A stretch of 64,000 nucleotides of DNA from Streptomyces albiflavescens. Its GTDB lineage: Bacteria; Actinomycetota; Actinomycetes; Streptomycetales; Streptomycetaceae. Below the pieces are notes generated by a model. That model saw nothing but the letters and a program-made list of their open reading frames with translations, searched no databases and was not told the DNA's origin. The position numbers and the translations under genes are program-made. The stretch spans positions 126,010 to 190,009 of the forward strand of contig NZ_BMMM01000013.1 of assembly GCF_014645835.1 (NCBI RefSeq), read 5' to 3'. Positions 26,134 to 34,063 of the stretch are shown piece after piece (position 1 is the first letter of the stretch; every line of letters begins with the position of its first letter).

Positions 26134-26691
26134 ATGGATACGAAGCACATCTTGAGCTCTCTTTCGAGTCCTACGGAATCGCGAGCGGATGTCACCACCG
26201 CGGCGACGTCGTCCGCGGCCGACTGGGGCCTTTTGCTGATCAGACTGACCTTCGGCCTGCTGCTGGCCGGGCACGGCGCACAGAAACTGTTCGGGATTTT
26301 CGGCGGTGGCGGCCTGACGGCGACCGCCAAGGGGTTCGCCGACCTCGGCTTCCGCCCGGGAAAAGTCTTCGCCGTGATCGGTGGCCTGTCCGAATTCCTC
26401 GGTGGCCTCGGCCTGGCCGCAGGACTGTTCACTCCACTCGCGGCCGCCGCCGTGATCGGCGTGATGATCAATGCCATGGCGACCGTCACCGGCGCTCACG
26501 GTCTGTGGGAGCAGAATGGCGGCGTGGAGTACAGCGTCTGCATCGCCATCGTTGCCCTGGCTGTCGCCGCCATCGGTCCGGGCCGGCTCGCTGTCGACCG
26601 GTTCTTCCGCTGGGGCGCGGGCGGCTGGGGCGAGGCCGCCGTCGCCCTCGGCCTGGGCGGTATCGGCGCTGCGATCACGCTGAGTCTGTGA
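26134..26691 (+). CDS. DoxX-family membrane protein
   Basis: A 185-residue membrane protein with four hydrophobic segments (for example WGLLLIRLTFGLLLAGHGAQ, FAVIGGLSEFLGGLGLAAGL, AAAVIGVMINAMATVTGAH, and SVCIAIVALAVAAIGPG). The GHGAQKLFG sequence after the first helix and the late GPGRLAVDR are DoxX signatures. Relatives take part in respiratory or thiol-stress complexes, but the role here is unassigned. ATG at 26134 is preceded by GGAG. It could belong to the same transcript as the NmrA gene (167-bp gap). Confidence 0.85.
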   Translation: MDTKHILSSLSSPTESRADVTTAATSSAADWGLLLIRLTFGLLLAGHGAQKLFGIFGGGGLTATAKGFADLGFRPGKVFAVIGGLSEFLGGLGLAAGLFTPLAAAAVIGVMINAMATVTGAHGLWEQNGGVEYSVCIAIVALAVAAIGPGRLAVDRFFRWGAGGWGEAAVALGLGGIGAAITLSL

Positions 26692-26736
26692 ACCTTGAGG
26701 GTCGCGCCTGTAGCACAACTTGGCCGACGCCTCCTC

Positions 26737-26779
26737 GAAGGCCCTCGCAACGGGCGATGAAGGCCCTCGCAACGGGCGA
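26737..26779 (+). repeat. 22-bp-period tandem duplication
   Basis: GAAGGCCCTCGCAACGGGCG plus A stands at 26737-26757 and again, identically, at 26759-26779. It lies in the 244-bp gap between the convergent DoxX and flavin monooxygenase genes and is not part of a gene. Confidence 0.85.
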
Positions 26780-26935
26780 GTTTCCCGCAGGGATGCGGAC
26801 CTGCAGCACGAGCAGCTCCCGTTTCCACGTCTGTGGTCGACGGTCACGGTCGCGCATCTCCCCGTGCTGCCAGGCCCGTATGACAGAAGCGCAGAGCCAG
26901 AGCCCAACGAAGCACCGCCAGCCGTGCGCTGCAGC

Positions 26936-28168
26936 TCACCGCACCGACTCGACGGGCGGACGCTCGCGCACAGCGCCGTAGCCGATGAAGTACGCCGGCA
27001 CGCGCTTCAGCCACGGTGACGTGGTGAGCAGCTTGCTCATCCGCTCCGCCCGCCTGGCGTTGCCGAGGGGCGGGCGTCCCCCGAGCACGGGCGCGATGAC
27101 CCTCGCGTGAGCGATCCGCTGCAGTGCCTGCGTTGCCGCCGTGGTCGGCCAGCGGCGCCGCTGGACGCCGCGTACGTCCCGCAGGCCGACCACACCTTTG
27201 CGCAGCGGCCCGACGAGATACCGCGCCGCGGCCACCGCGTCTTCGACGGCGAGGTTGATGCCGATGCCGAAGACCGGTGACATCGCGTGTGCCGCGTCGC
27301 CGATGCACAGCAGTCCCGGGCGGTGCCAGCGCCGGAGGCGGTCGAGCCGTACGTCGAGCATCTTCACCTCTTCCCATGACCGCAGCGCATGGGCCCGGTC
27401 CGCCAGCCAGGGCACGGCGGCCGAGAAGTCGGCCATGAACCGCTCGAGTCCGGCGGCGCGGCGCTCGGCGTCGGTCCCCTTGGGAATCAGCGCGGCGCAC
27501 TGCCAGTACTCCCCACGGTCGATCAGCGCGGTGAGGAACCGGTCGCCGGCGCCGCCCACAAGCCCGTGCGGGTCGCCTGTCCGCCGTGGCAGCCGGAACC
27601 ACCAGGCGTCCATGGGACAGGTGAACTGCCGCAGTCGCAGTTCGGGCCGCGACCGGGCCAGCGAGCTCCGACCGTCGCAGGCCACCGTGAGGGTGGCCCG
27701 CAGTTCGCCGGTGCGGCCGTCGGTCGTGCGGTATCGCACTCCGGTGACCCGTCCATGTTCCACCAGGAAGGACGTCGCCTCGGTGCTCATCCGCACGGAG
27801 AAGGACGGCTCCTTCCTGGCCTCGTCGGCGAGGAGGTCGAGCAAGTCCCATTGCGGCACCATCGCCACGTAGTTGTATGGCTCCGGCAGCGCGCTGATGT
27901 CCGAGACGGTGATCAGCGAACCGTCCACGCCGAGCGGCAGCTGGACCGTGGTCACCCGACGTTGCTGCAGACGGGCGAAGCGCTCGGCCAGGCCGAGATC
28001 GTCCAGCAGCGCCAGGGTCGAGGGATGAACTGTGTCGCCGCGGAAGTCGCGCAGAAAGTCGCCGTGCTTCTCCAGGACCGTGACGGCTACGCCGGCCCGG
28101 GCCAGCAGCAGGCCGAGGACCATTCCCGCGGGGCCTCCGCCCACCACGCAGCACGTTGTCCGCTCCAT
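26936..28168 (-). CDS. FAD-dependent aromatic-ring monooxygenase (PHBH family)
   Basis: A 410-residue flavoprotein hydroxylase. It shows CCVVGGGPAGMVLGLLLARAG (FAD Rossmann), VACDGRSSLAR (the DG motif contacting FAD and NAD(P)H) and LLCIGDAAHAMSPVFGIGIN (GD motif, ribityl contact). Members oxidise phenolic or polyketide substrates with NAD(P)H and oxygen. ATG at 28168 has GGAAGGA upstream. It is divergent from a cytochrome P450 gene 105 bp away, which suggests shared control and possibly a shared pathway, but no biosynthetic core enzyme lies next to them. Confidence 0.88.
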   Translation of the reverse strand: MERTTCCVVGGGPAGMVLGLLLARAGVAVTVLEKHGDFLRDFRGDTVHPSTLALLDDLGLAERFARLQQRRVTTVQLPLGVDGSLITVSDISALPEPYNYVAMVPQWDLLDLLADEARKEPSFSVRMSTEATSFLVEHGRVTGVRYRTTDGRTGELRATLTVACDGRSSLARSRPELRLRQFTCPMDAWWFRLPRRTGDPHGLVGGAGDRFLTALIDRGEYWQCAALIPKGTDAERRAAGLERFMADFSAAVPWLADRAHALRSWEEVKMLDVRLDRLRRWHRPGLLCIGDAAHAMSPVFGIGINLAVEDAVAAARYLVGPLRKGVVGLRDVRGVQRRRWPTTAATQALQRIAHARVIAPVLGGRPPLGNARRAERMSKLLTTSPWLKRVPAYFIGYGAVRERPPVESVR

Positions 28169-28273
28169 CGCAGTCCTTCCCTTCGGTGTCGTCCGCGACC
28201 CAAGCCATTGGGACATATACCCTCAAAAATGAACAAGTTCGCCGTGTGGGATCGTGACGCCCCTGGAGACCCG

Positions 28274-29500
28274 ATGAGCCAGCAGCCGGTCCTTCTGCCA
28301 TACGCCGATCCGGCCTTCATGGCGGATCCCTTCCCGCTCTACCGGCAGCTGCGTGAGGACGGCCCGGTACGGCGCGCCGTCGTCGCCGGCGGCCTCGAGG
28401 CATGGTTGGTCACGCGCTACGAAGACGGCCTCGCAGCCCTGTCCGACTCACGGCTGAGCAGCGACGTGCGAGACGCCTCGGACCCCCGGCTGCTCGAGCG
28501 GCTGCCCGCCACGGAACGCGAGTCGATGCTGCGCACCATGCTCCGCTCCGACCCGCCCGACCACACTCGCCTGCGCCGCCTGGTCTCCAAGGCGTTCACC
28601 GCCCGCAGGGTGGCCGAGCTTCGGCCGCGCGTCCAGGAGATCACCGACCAGTTGCTCGACGCGATCGTGCCCGCCGGCAAGGCCGACCTCGTGGAGGACT
28701 TCGCGCTGCCGCTGCCGGTCACCGTGATCCGCGAACTGCTCGGCGTGCCCGTCGCCGACCGGCACGACTTCCAGCGGTGGACCGACGAAATGATCCTTCA
28801 AGGAGACGAGCCGCCGGACCCGGTCCGGGTGGGCCGGGCATGGCGGCAGATGCGCTCGTACCTGACCAGACTCCTCGCAGACAAGCGAGCCCGGCCCGGT
28901 GACGACCTGCTCAGCGCGCTGATCGCCACCCGAGACGAGGAACACCGGCTGGACGAGGACGAGCTGATCGCCATGGCCTTCCTCCTACTGGTGGCCGGAT
29001 ACGTCACCACCGTCAATCTGATCGGCGGCGGCATCGCCGCACTGCTCGCCCACCCCGACCAGCTGGGGATGCTGCGGGACGATCCGGAACTGCTGCCCGG
29101 TGCGATCGAGGAGTTCCTGCGCTACGACGGTCCGGTCAACCCCGGCATCGCACGGTTCGCGCGCGAGGACGTCACGATCGCGGGAGTGACGATCCCGCGC
29201 GGGGCGACCGTGCTGGTCGCCTCCGCCATCGCCGACCGCGACCCCGCGCGGTTCCCGGACCCCGACCGCCTGGACATCACCCGGCAGGACAACGCGCACC
29301 TCGCCTTCGGGCACGGCATCCACTACTGCCTGGGAGCGCCGCTGGCCCGGCTCGAGGGCCAGATCGCCATCGGAACCGCCCTGCGCCGCCTGCCCCACCT
29401 CGGCCTGGCCGTGTCGCCCGGCGAACTGCGATGGCGCTCGGGCGGTCTACGTGGCCCCGCACAGCTGCCCGTCACGTTCACCCCCGACGACGCCGGCTGA
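28274..29500 (+). CDS. Cytochrome P450 (CYP) monooxygenase
   Basis: A 408-residue soluble bacterial P450. The haem-binding loop is FGHGIHYCLGAPLARLE with ligand Cys352; the K-helix EEFLR and the I-helix AGYVTT are present. The I-helix normally has an acidic residue before the Thr (AGxE/DTT); here it is Val, an uncommon variant that may alter oxygen activation. ATG at 28274 with GGAG five bases upstream is preferred over an ATG at 28229, which would add 15 residues without a ribosome site. Substrate unknown; redox partners are not encoded nearby. Confidence 0.9.
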   Translation: MSQQPVLLPYADPAFMADPFPLYRQLREDGPVRRAVVAGGLEAWLVTRYEDGLAALSDSRLSSDVRDASDPRLLERLPATERESMLRTMLRSDPPDHTRLRRLVSKAFTARRVAELRPRVQEITDQLLDAIVPAGKADLVEDFALPLPVTVIRELLGVPVADRHDFQRWTDEMILQGDEPPDPVRVGRAWRQMRSYLTRLLADKRARPGDDLLSALIATRDEEHRLDEDELIAMAFLLLVAGYVTTVNLIGGGIAALLAHPDQLGMLRDDPELLPGAIEEFLRYDGPVNPGIARFAREDVTIAGVTIPRGATVLVASAIADRDPARFPDPDRLDITRQDNAHLAFGHGIHYCLGAPLARLEGQIAIGTALRRLPHLGLAVSPGELRWRSGGLRGPAQLPVTFTPDDAG

Positions 29501-29588
29501 CGGACCGCCCGCGGCACCTGCAGCACGCCCGGTGTGTTGACCACAAGCGTGAGCCGGACCCAGCAACGCTCAGTCCGGCTCGCTGCGG

Positions 29589-29762
29589 TCACGCGGAATC
29601 GATGTCGTCCACCCGCTCGCCCTCCGCCTGGGACGGCTCGGTCCTGGGGACGTCCGGGTGCTTCATGGCTGCACGCTCAGCCGGTTCGTCGCGCTCGCCC
29701 TCGGCCTGGGAGGGAGTGTGAGAGTACAGCCAGGTGTCGTAATCCGAGGCTTCGGATGTCAT
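29589..29762 (-). CDS. Small acidic protein with duplicated PSQAEGER motif
   Basis: 57 residues, beginning MTSEASDYDTWLYSHT. The motif PSQAEGER occurs twice (near residues 17-24 and 44-51), with RDEPAERAAMKHPDVPRTE between. Similar small proteins with PSQAEGER are, as I recall, found in other Streptomyces, with no known function. ATG at 29762 follows GGGAGG at good spacing. Strongly hydrophilic and probably disordered. It has no cleavable leader or Cys/Ser/Thr-rich core that would argue for a ribosomal peptide product. Confidence 0.6.
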   Translation of the reverse strand: MTSEASDYDTWLYSHTPSQAEGERDEPAERAAMKHPDVPRTEPSQAEGERVDDIDSA

Positions 29763-30053
29763 GGCGCGCCTCCCTTGGTGGCTCATCTCCCATGGTCCTC
29801 CCTCGGCCCCAGCAGGGCGAGAGCACCCGGCACTGCCTCTCGCGCCCCAAGCCACCGAAGCTGCAGGGATCCGCAGCCCTGCCGATCCCGGGTGGCGCTG
29901 AAACCCCCGGCCGCCCTCCGCCGCCGGACACCGGCCGGGCGGACGGTGAGGAAGATCGAGGGGACCGCCGAGTTCTTGGACCTGGTCGGTGCTGCCGCCG
30001 GTTCATGGCCGCCTGCGGCCCACGCACCGTGCCCTGGGCGTGTGCCGCCCGGC

Positions 30054-30278
30054 TTACGTGGTGCTTCTCTGGGGACGCAGCACGGCGGCGCTCGCGCGCA
30101 GGAGCGCGGAGACGTGTGGTCCCACCCATCGGGTGAGGTCGCGCGGCAGGGCGGGGTCGAGCTCGATGGTCACTCGGAGATATCGGGTGTGCAGCTGAGT
30201 GACCTTGGTGTGACGGGGTGCGGCGACTTCCGGCCCGCGCTGCAGTGCGGCTCGGTAGGTGTCTTTACGCTGATTCAC
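30054..30278 (-). CDS. Small ParA-partner protein, possibly ParB-like
   Basis: 74 residues, starting with GTG at 30278 that overlaps the ParA stop codon by four bases (GTGA), so the two are translated together. The sequence contains KVTQLHTRYLRVTIELDPALPRDL, a strand-rich stretch reminiscent of a ribbon-helix-helix DNA-binding protein, then a basic, Ala/Leu-rich end. Small DNA-binding partners encoded just after parA are common in plasmid partition systems. The assignment rests on position; the sequence alone is not decisive. It ends in TAA, a rare stop in Streptomyces. Confidence 0.55.
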   Translation of the reverse strand: MNQRKDTYRAALQRGPEVAAPRHTKVTQLHTRYLRVTIELDPALPRDLTRWVGPHVSALLRASAAVLRPQRSTT

Positions 30279-30904
30279 GCCTTGTCCTGACGTTTGATGA
30301 GTTCGTCTGCGAGGTCCATGTAGGCCGAGCCCTTGACTTCGACCGTGCTGCCGAATGACTGGGCGTACAAGTCGAGCCGTGGAATATGGGTGGACAGCAC
30401 GTCGAAGCCCCGTTCGGTGAGGGCTTCGCGCGCGTCGGCATCAGGACCTGTGCGCGTGGCCTCGGGCCGGTTGGTCCGGTTCAGCAGGACGGTGGCGCGG
30501 GCCGGCTGGGCGCGCAGGGACTGTACGTCGCCCATCTCACCGCCGATGGGCGCCATGCGGTCCAGCTCGATGGGGGCCGGGGTCACCGGCACGATCCACT
30601 CGCTCGCGTACCTCATGATGCTCCGGGCGATATGCGCGTGGTCCTCCATCTGCGGGGCGTCGAACACGACGGCCTGCCGATTGCCGAGGAAGTCGTTCAC
30701 ACGCCGGTGCACATCGCCGACCGGAAGGGCGACCACGGGAAACGGGAAGCCTCCTGCCAATTCGCTCCAACGCAGCGCGGAGGAGGCCGGGTCGCTGTCC
30801 ACCAACAGCGGTGAGATGCCCGACTCGTGAAGTGCGTGAGCCAACCAGACAGCGCTGGTCGTCTTTCCCACTCCGGGTTTCAGATTCACAAAGGCATGGC
30901 TCAT
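30275..30904 (-). CDS. ParA-type partition ATPase
   Basis: A 209-residue P-loop ATPase of the small plasmid ParA class (no N-terminal DNA-binding domain). The deviant Walker A reads KPGVGKTT at 9-16, with Lys9 as the signature lysine; Pro replaces the usual Gly at 10. PLLVDSDPASSALRWSELAG is the Walker A' region and AVVFDAPQMED the Walker B. ATG at 30904. Coupled to a small partner gene, it looks like a partition cassette left from, or carried by, a plasmid or integrative element. No replication or integration gene is seen in the window. Confidence 0.85.
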   Translation of the reverse strand: MSHAFVNLKPGVGKTTSAVWLAHALHESGISPLLVDSDPASSALRWSELAGGFPFPVVALPVGDVHRRVNDFLGNRQAVVFDAPQMEDHAHIARSIMRYASEWIVPVTPAPIELDRMAPIGGEMGDVQSLRAQPARATVLLNRTNRPEATRTGPDADAREALTERGFDVLSTHIPRLDLYAQSFGSTVEVKGSAYMDLADELIKRQDKA

Positions 30905-31200
30905 CAACACAAGAGCCAACGCTAATGACCGAGAGCGGCCGACTGCCGTCGGCGCGGGGCACACAGTCTCACCGTTCACCCTGCGGTGCCGGTGAATCAT
31001 TCGGTTGGGTCAATGCGGAAGTCGCCAGGCCCAAAGGGGGCCTGGCGTGGCGACGGGCACGGCACAAGGACACCGTTTCGTCCCTGTCGCGACCACCCGC
31101 GGCGCCGAGGCATCCGGCACATCTCCCCGCAGGGGACCGGCAGTCGGCCTGTCCGCCTGTGCACAGGCTCAAGCGGACACGCCTTCCGCCGTCGACGAGG
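30905..31200. other. Intergenic stretch upstream of parA
   Basis: Contains AT-richer sequence around 30990-31015 (GAATCATTCGGTTGGGTCAA) that could hold the parA promoter or a partition site, but I see no clear iterated repeats. No gene recognised. Confidence 0.35.
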
Positions 31201-31232
31201 GCTGTTTGAGTCGGCCAACCGACTCAAACAGC
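31201..31232. terminator. Perfect hairpin terminator after the cyclophilin gene
   Basis: GCTGTTTGAGTCGG at 31201-31214 and CCGACTCAAACAGC at 31219-31232 form a perfect 14-bp stem with a CCAA loop, 11 bp after the cyclophilin stop codon. With parA facing away on the other side it only needs to act on the cyclophilin transcript. Confidence 0.9.
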
Positions 31233-31243
31233 AGTCAGACCAG

Positions 31244-31735
31244 TCAGACAGTGCCGCAGTCGGAGATGACGATCTTCTTGGCGGTAGCGCCGTTACGGCT
31301 GCCGAGCGCCTCGATCGCCTTCACTACGTCCATGCCTTCGACGACCTCGCCGAAGACGACGTGCTTGCCGTCCAGCCAGTCGGTGACGATGGTGGTGACG
31401 AAGAACTGCGAGCCGTTGGTGTTCGGGCCCGCGTTGGCCATGGACAGCAGTCCCGGCTTGGTGTGCTTGAGCTTGAAGTTCTCGTCGGCGAACTTCTCGC
31501 CGTAGATGCTCTTGCCGCCCGTGCCGTTCTGGTTGGTGAAGTCGCCGCCCTGGAGCATGAAGTCCGGGATGACGCGGTGGAACGGCGAGCCCTTGTAGCC
31601 GAAGCCGTGCTCGCCGGTGGCCAGCTCACGGAAGTTCTGCGCGGTCTTCGGGACGACGTCGTCGAAGAGTTTGAACTCGATACGACCGATCGGCTCGCCG
31701 TCGGCAGTCACCTCGAAAAAGACGTTCTGGCTCAT
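31244..31735 (-). CDS. Cyclophilin-type peptidyl-prolyl cis-trans isomerase
   Basis: A 163-residue cytoplasmic foldase that isomerises X-Pro peptide bonds. The whole cyclophilin domain is present: FFEVTADGEPIGRIEFKLF, VPKTAQNFRELATGE, the active-site FHRVIPDFMLQGGDF with catalytic Arg, SMANAGPNTNGSQFFVTT, and WLDGKHVVFGEVVEGMD. There is no signal peptide. ATG at 31735 follows GAGGAGCGGAG. It is closest to the eukaryote-like cyclophilins found in Streptomyces. Single-gene transcript ending at a strong hairpin. Confidence 0.95.
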   Translation of the reverse strand: MSQNVFFEVTADGEPIGRIEFKLFDDVVPKTAQNFRELATGEHGFGYKGSPFHRVIPDFMLQGGDFTNQNGTGGKSIYGEKFADENFKLKHTKPGLLSMANAGPNTNGSQFFVTTIVTDWLDGKHVVFGEVVEGMDVVKAIEALGSRNGATAKKIVISDCGTV

Positions 31736-31919
31736 TGCTCCGCTCCTCTGGACTCGAATGGTTGCACCCGAGCATATGAGGCCGAGGCCCTCGGCGCGTG
31801 ACCCGGGGCGATCATGCGTCGTCCGGCGTGGGACCCAGGAGCTGCTGCAGCTGGGCCACGACCCGGTCGGGGTCGTGTCGCCTCCGGCTCACGCAGCTGT
31901 CGATCCGGGCCGGTTGACG

Positions 31920-33455
31920 CTACTGGCCGAGCAGCGGCAGTACGGGAAAAATGTGGTCCTGCCAGATCAGGCGGGAGGCTTCCTCCGGGTAGGCGGTGAC
32001 AGCCGGCCGGCTGTCGAAGAGCTGCACGAGGCGTTGCTCGGTGTCGTACGCGGGCCAGCCGGGGTCGCCGTGGGTGGCGAACGCCGTCCATGCGGCGCGC
32101 ATGCTGGTGGAAAGCGCCTCTGCCTCCGGGGACGGGCCTTCGCCGATCAGCATGGCAGGCTGGCCGCGGTCCAGATTGCCGAAAACGAGCGGTACGTCGA
32201 GGCCGTGGCAGGCGCCGAGGGCGCCGCCCATGCCCGGGGCGGGCCAGGTCAACTCGTAGACGTGGGCACGGCCGCCGGCGACGGTCTGGGCCTGTGCGAG
32301 GTGGAGGCTCGGCATACGGAACAGCCAGTCGGACTGGACCAGTTCGTGCAGCTCGTCCGGGCTCGCGGCCGGAAAGCCGTCGCGGTAACGGCGTGCGCCG
32401 TCTCGGCCGGGGCCGAAGACATGCAGCGCGGTCGCCGCCTGTTCCTGTGTCACCTGGCCGAGCAGGCCGTCGAGCGCGGTGAGCAGGCGCTGTTCGTCGC
32501 GGGTGTGGCCGACGAGGAGCTCGATGTCCCGCCCGGCGCCGTCGGCCAGGGCCTGCCATGGGGTGACCGGCAGTATCTCCCCTTCGACGACCGGCGAGAA
32601 CGGGATCGACCGGTGCGCGACCGGACCCCAGCGTTCGGCCCACTCGGCCATCCTGCCGCCGACCGCATCACCGGCGGCGGACAACCGTGCCGGGGCCACT
32701 GTGGACAGGTCGGCCGCCGTGGGCCTCAGTCCCAGCTCGGCGGCGCAGGCGGTGGCGATGTCGGCGGCGAGCGCCGGCGAGAAGAACGTGCCCGGCACGC
32801 TCTGCGCGACGGCCCGGGAGAAGAGCCCGGCCGCACGCTTCATCGCCAGCAGCGCCGCGACCGATCCGGCGCCTGCCGACTGGCCGAAGACCGTGACGCG
32901 GTCGGGGTCGCCGCCGAAGGCCCGGATGTTGTCACGCACCCACTCGAGAGCGGCGACCTGGTCAAGCAGACCCCGGTTGGCCGGCGCCCCCTCGATCTGC
33001 CCGAAACCCTCAAGTCCCACACGGTAGTTGAACGTCACCACGACGACACCGCTACGCGCCAGGCGGCCGCCGTCGTACTCGGGAAGACCCGACATGCCGA
33101 TCGTGTAAGCGCCGCCCTGAATCCACACCATCACCGGCAGCCCTCCGCCCGGGCCCGGCTCGGGCGACCAGACGTTGACCGTCAGCCAGTCGTCGCCCAC
33201 CGCGTCCTGCGAGCGCGCGTCCATGCCGAAATGGCCGCCTTGAGGGGGTGGCGGTCCGTACGACACCGCCGCCCTCACCCCGTCCCATCCCCGTACCGGC
33301 CGCGGCGCGGCGAAACGCAGCGAGCCGACCGGCGGCTCGGCGAACGGGATGCCACGGAAGACCGCCACACCCGCCTCCCGGCTGCCGCGTAGCGCCCCGG
33401 CCGCGGCACGGACCTCGGGCTGGGACCCGGACGGCTCGGACGCGACAACGGTCAT
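31920..33455 (-). CDS. Type-B carboxylesterase/lipase
   Basis: A 511-residue alpha/beta hydrolase of the carboxylesterase family. FRGIPFAEPPVGSLRF is the N-terminal signature, PVMVWIQGGAYTIG the oxyanion-hole region, and FGQSAGAGSVAALLA the nucleophile elbow (Ser near 194). GHTRDEQRLL is in the region of the acidic residue and ACHGLDVPLVFGN contains the catalytic His. No signal peptide, so probably intracellular. ATG at 33455 has GGGAG six bases upstream. Substrate is not predictable; family members hydrolyse esters of many kinds, including pNB esters. Confidence 0.92.
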   Translation of the reverse strand: MTVVASEPSGSQPEVRAAAGALRGSREAGVAVFRGIPFAEPPVGSLRFAAPRPVRGWDGVRAAVSYGPPPPQGGHFGMDARSQDAVGDDWLTVNVWSPEPGPGGGLPVMVWIQGGAYTIGMSGLPEYDGGRLARSGVVVVTFNYRVGLEGFGQIEGAPANRGLLDQVAALEWVRDNIRAFGGDPDRVTVFGQSAGAGSVAALLAMKRAAGLFSRAVAQSVPGTFFSPALAADIATACAAELGLRPTAADLSTVAPARLSAAGDAVGGRMAEWAERWGPVAHRSIPFSPVVEGEILPVTPWQALADGAGRDIELLVGHTRDEQRLLTALDGLLGQVTQEQAATALHVFGPGRDGARRYRDGFPAASPDELHELVQSDWLFRMPSLHLAQAQTVAGGRAHVYELTWPAPGMGGALGACHGLDVPLVFGNLDRGQPAMLIGEGPSPEAEALSTSMRAAWTAFATHGDPGWPAYDTEQRLVQLFDSRPAVTAYPEEASRLIWQDHIFPVLPLLGQ

Positions 33456-33790
33456 CGCAACTCCCTCTCTGGACAGGTGGAGCGCGATCACATGGGTTCG
33501 AGTCGGCCCGGACCCTCCGGATCATCCCGCTGCATCAGGATGCGCGCCAGCCATTTATGGACGGCCCGGACTCGTGGGACAGGGCACCGCCGACCAGAAC
33601 CCCGATCACCAGGGTCGACACCCTACTGTGGTCCGACGTCGACCACGAGAACATCCACATCGACGAAGTGAGCGGCCCGGAGGCGCCGCGGCCCAAGGTC
33701 GACCTCGTAGTGCAACTGCTCTGCGAGGGCGGCATGTTGAAGGTCATCCGCTTCCACTGCCTTGTCAATGGTGGCTGCCAGGATCGTCGA

Positions 33791-33907
33791 CCGGACCCGG
33801 TCGGTGCCGGCGAGCAGCCAGGCGAAGCCGCCCGCGTGCCGCCAGCCGTCGCTCACCGCCAGAAACGTCCGGCACGAGGGCGGCAACCGGTGCCCGAGCC
33901 GCTGCCG
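33791..33907 (-). pseudogene. SMI1/KNR4 (SUKH)-family remnant
   Basis: About 39 codons encode RLGHRLPPSCRTFLAVSDGW followed by RHAGGFAWLLAGT, which is the recognisable core of Streptomyces SUKH proteins (usually RLPPSYR-FL-SDGWRHAGGFVWLLAGT). Upstream the frame meets a stop within a few codons, and downstream the family sequence is lost after about residue 32. SUKH proteins commonly act as toxin-immunity proteins. The rest of 33456-34063 shows no gene I can support. Confidence 0.5.
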
Positions 33908-34063
33908 GCCCCCGCGCCCGGGCGAGGGCTACGCGACCCTCCGCGCGGTGCGGCAGCGGCCGTAGAGGCCCTGCCGCACCACACGGCGGTGGTCGCTCCG
34001 TCTCCCCGCGGACATCGTCACCGCCACAGCCCAGACACTTCTCCGCCTCCACCGGGCCGAGGC

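Noticed and set aside
31812..31919. A minus-strand tail HDPDRVVAQLQQLLGPTPDDA before a stop, downstream of the carboxylesterase
   Set aside because: It resembles a protein C-terminus but is only about 30 codons, with no recognisable upstream part; left as unproven.
33520..33760. A plus-strand frame with DTLLWSDVDHENIHIDEVSG
   Set aside because: Codon pattern is plausible but there is no ribosome site, no family resemblance, and the frame runs into Arg/Pro-rich sequence.
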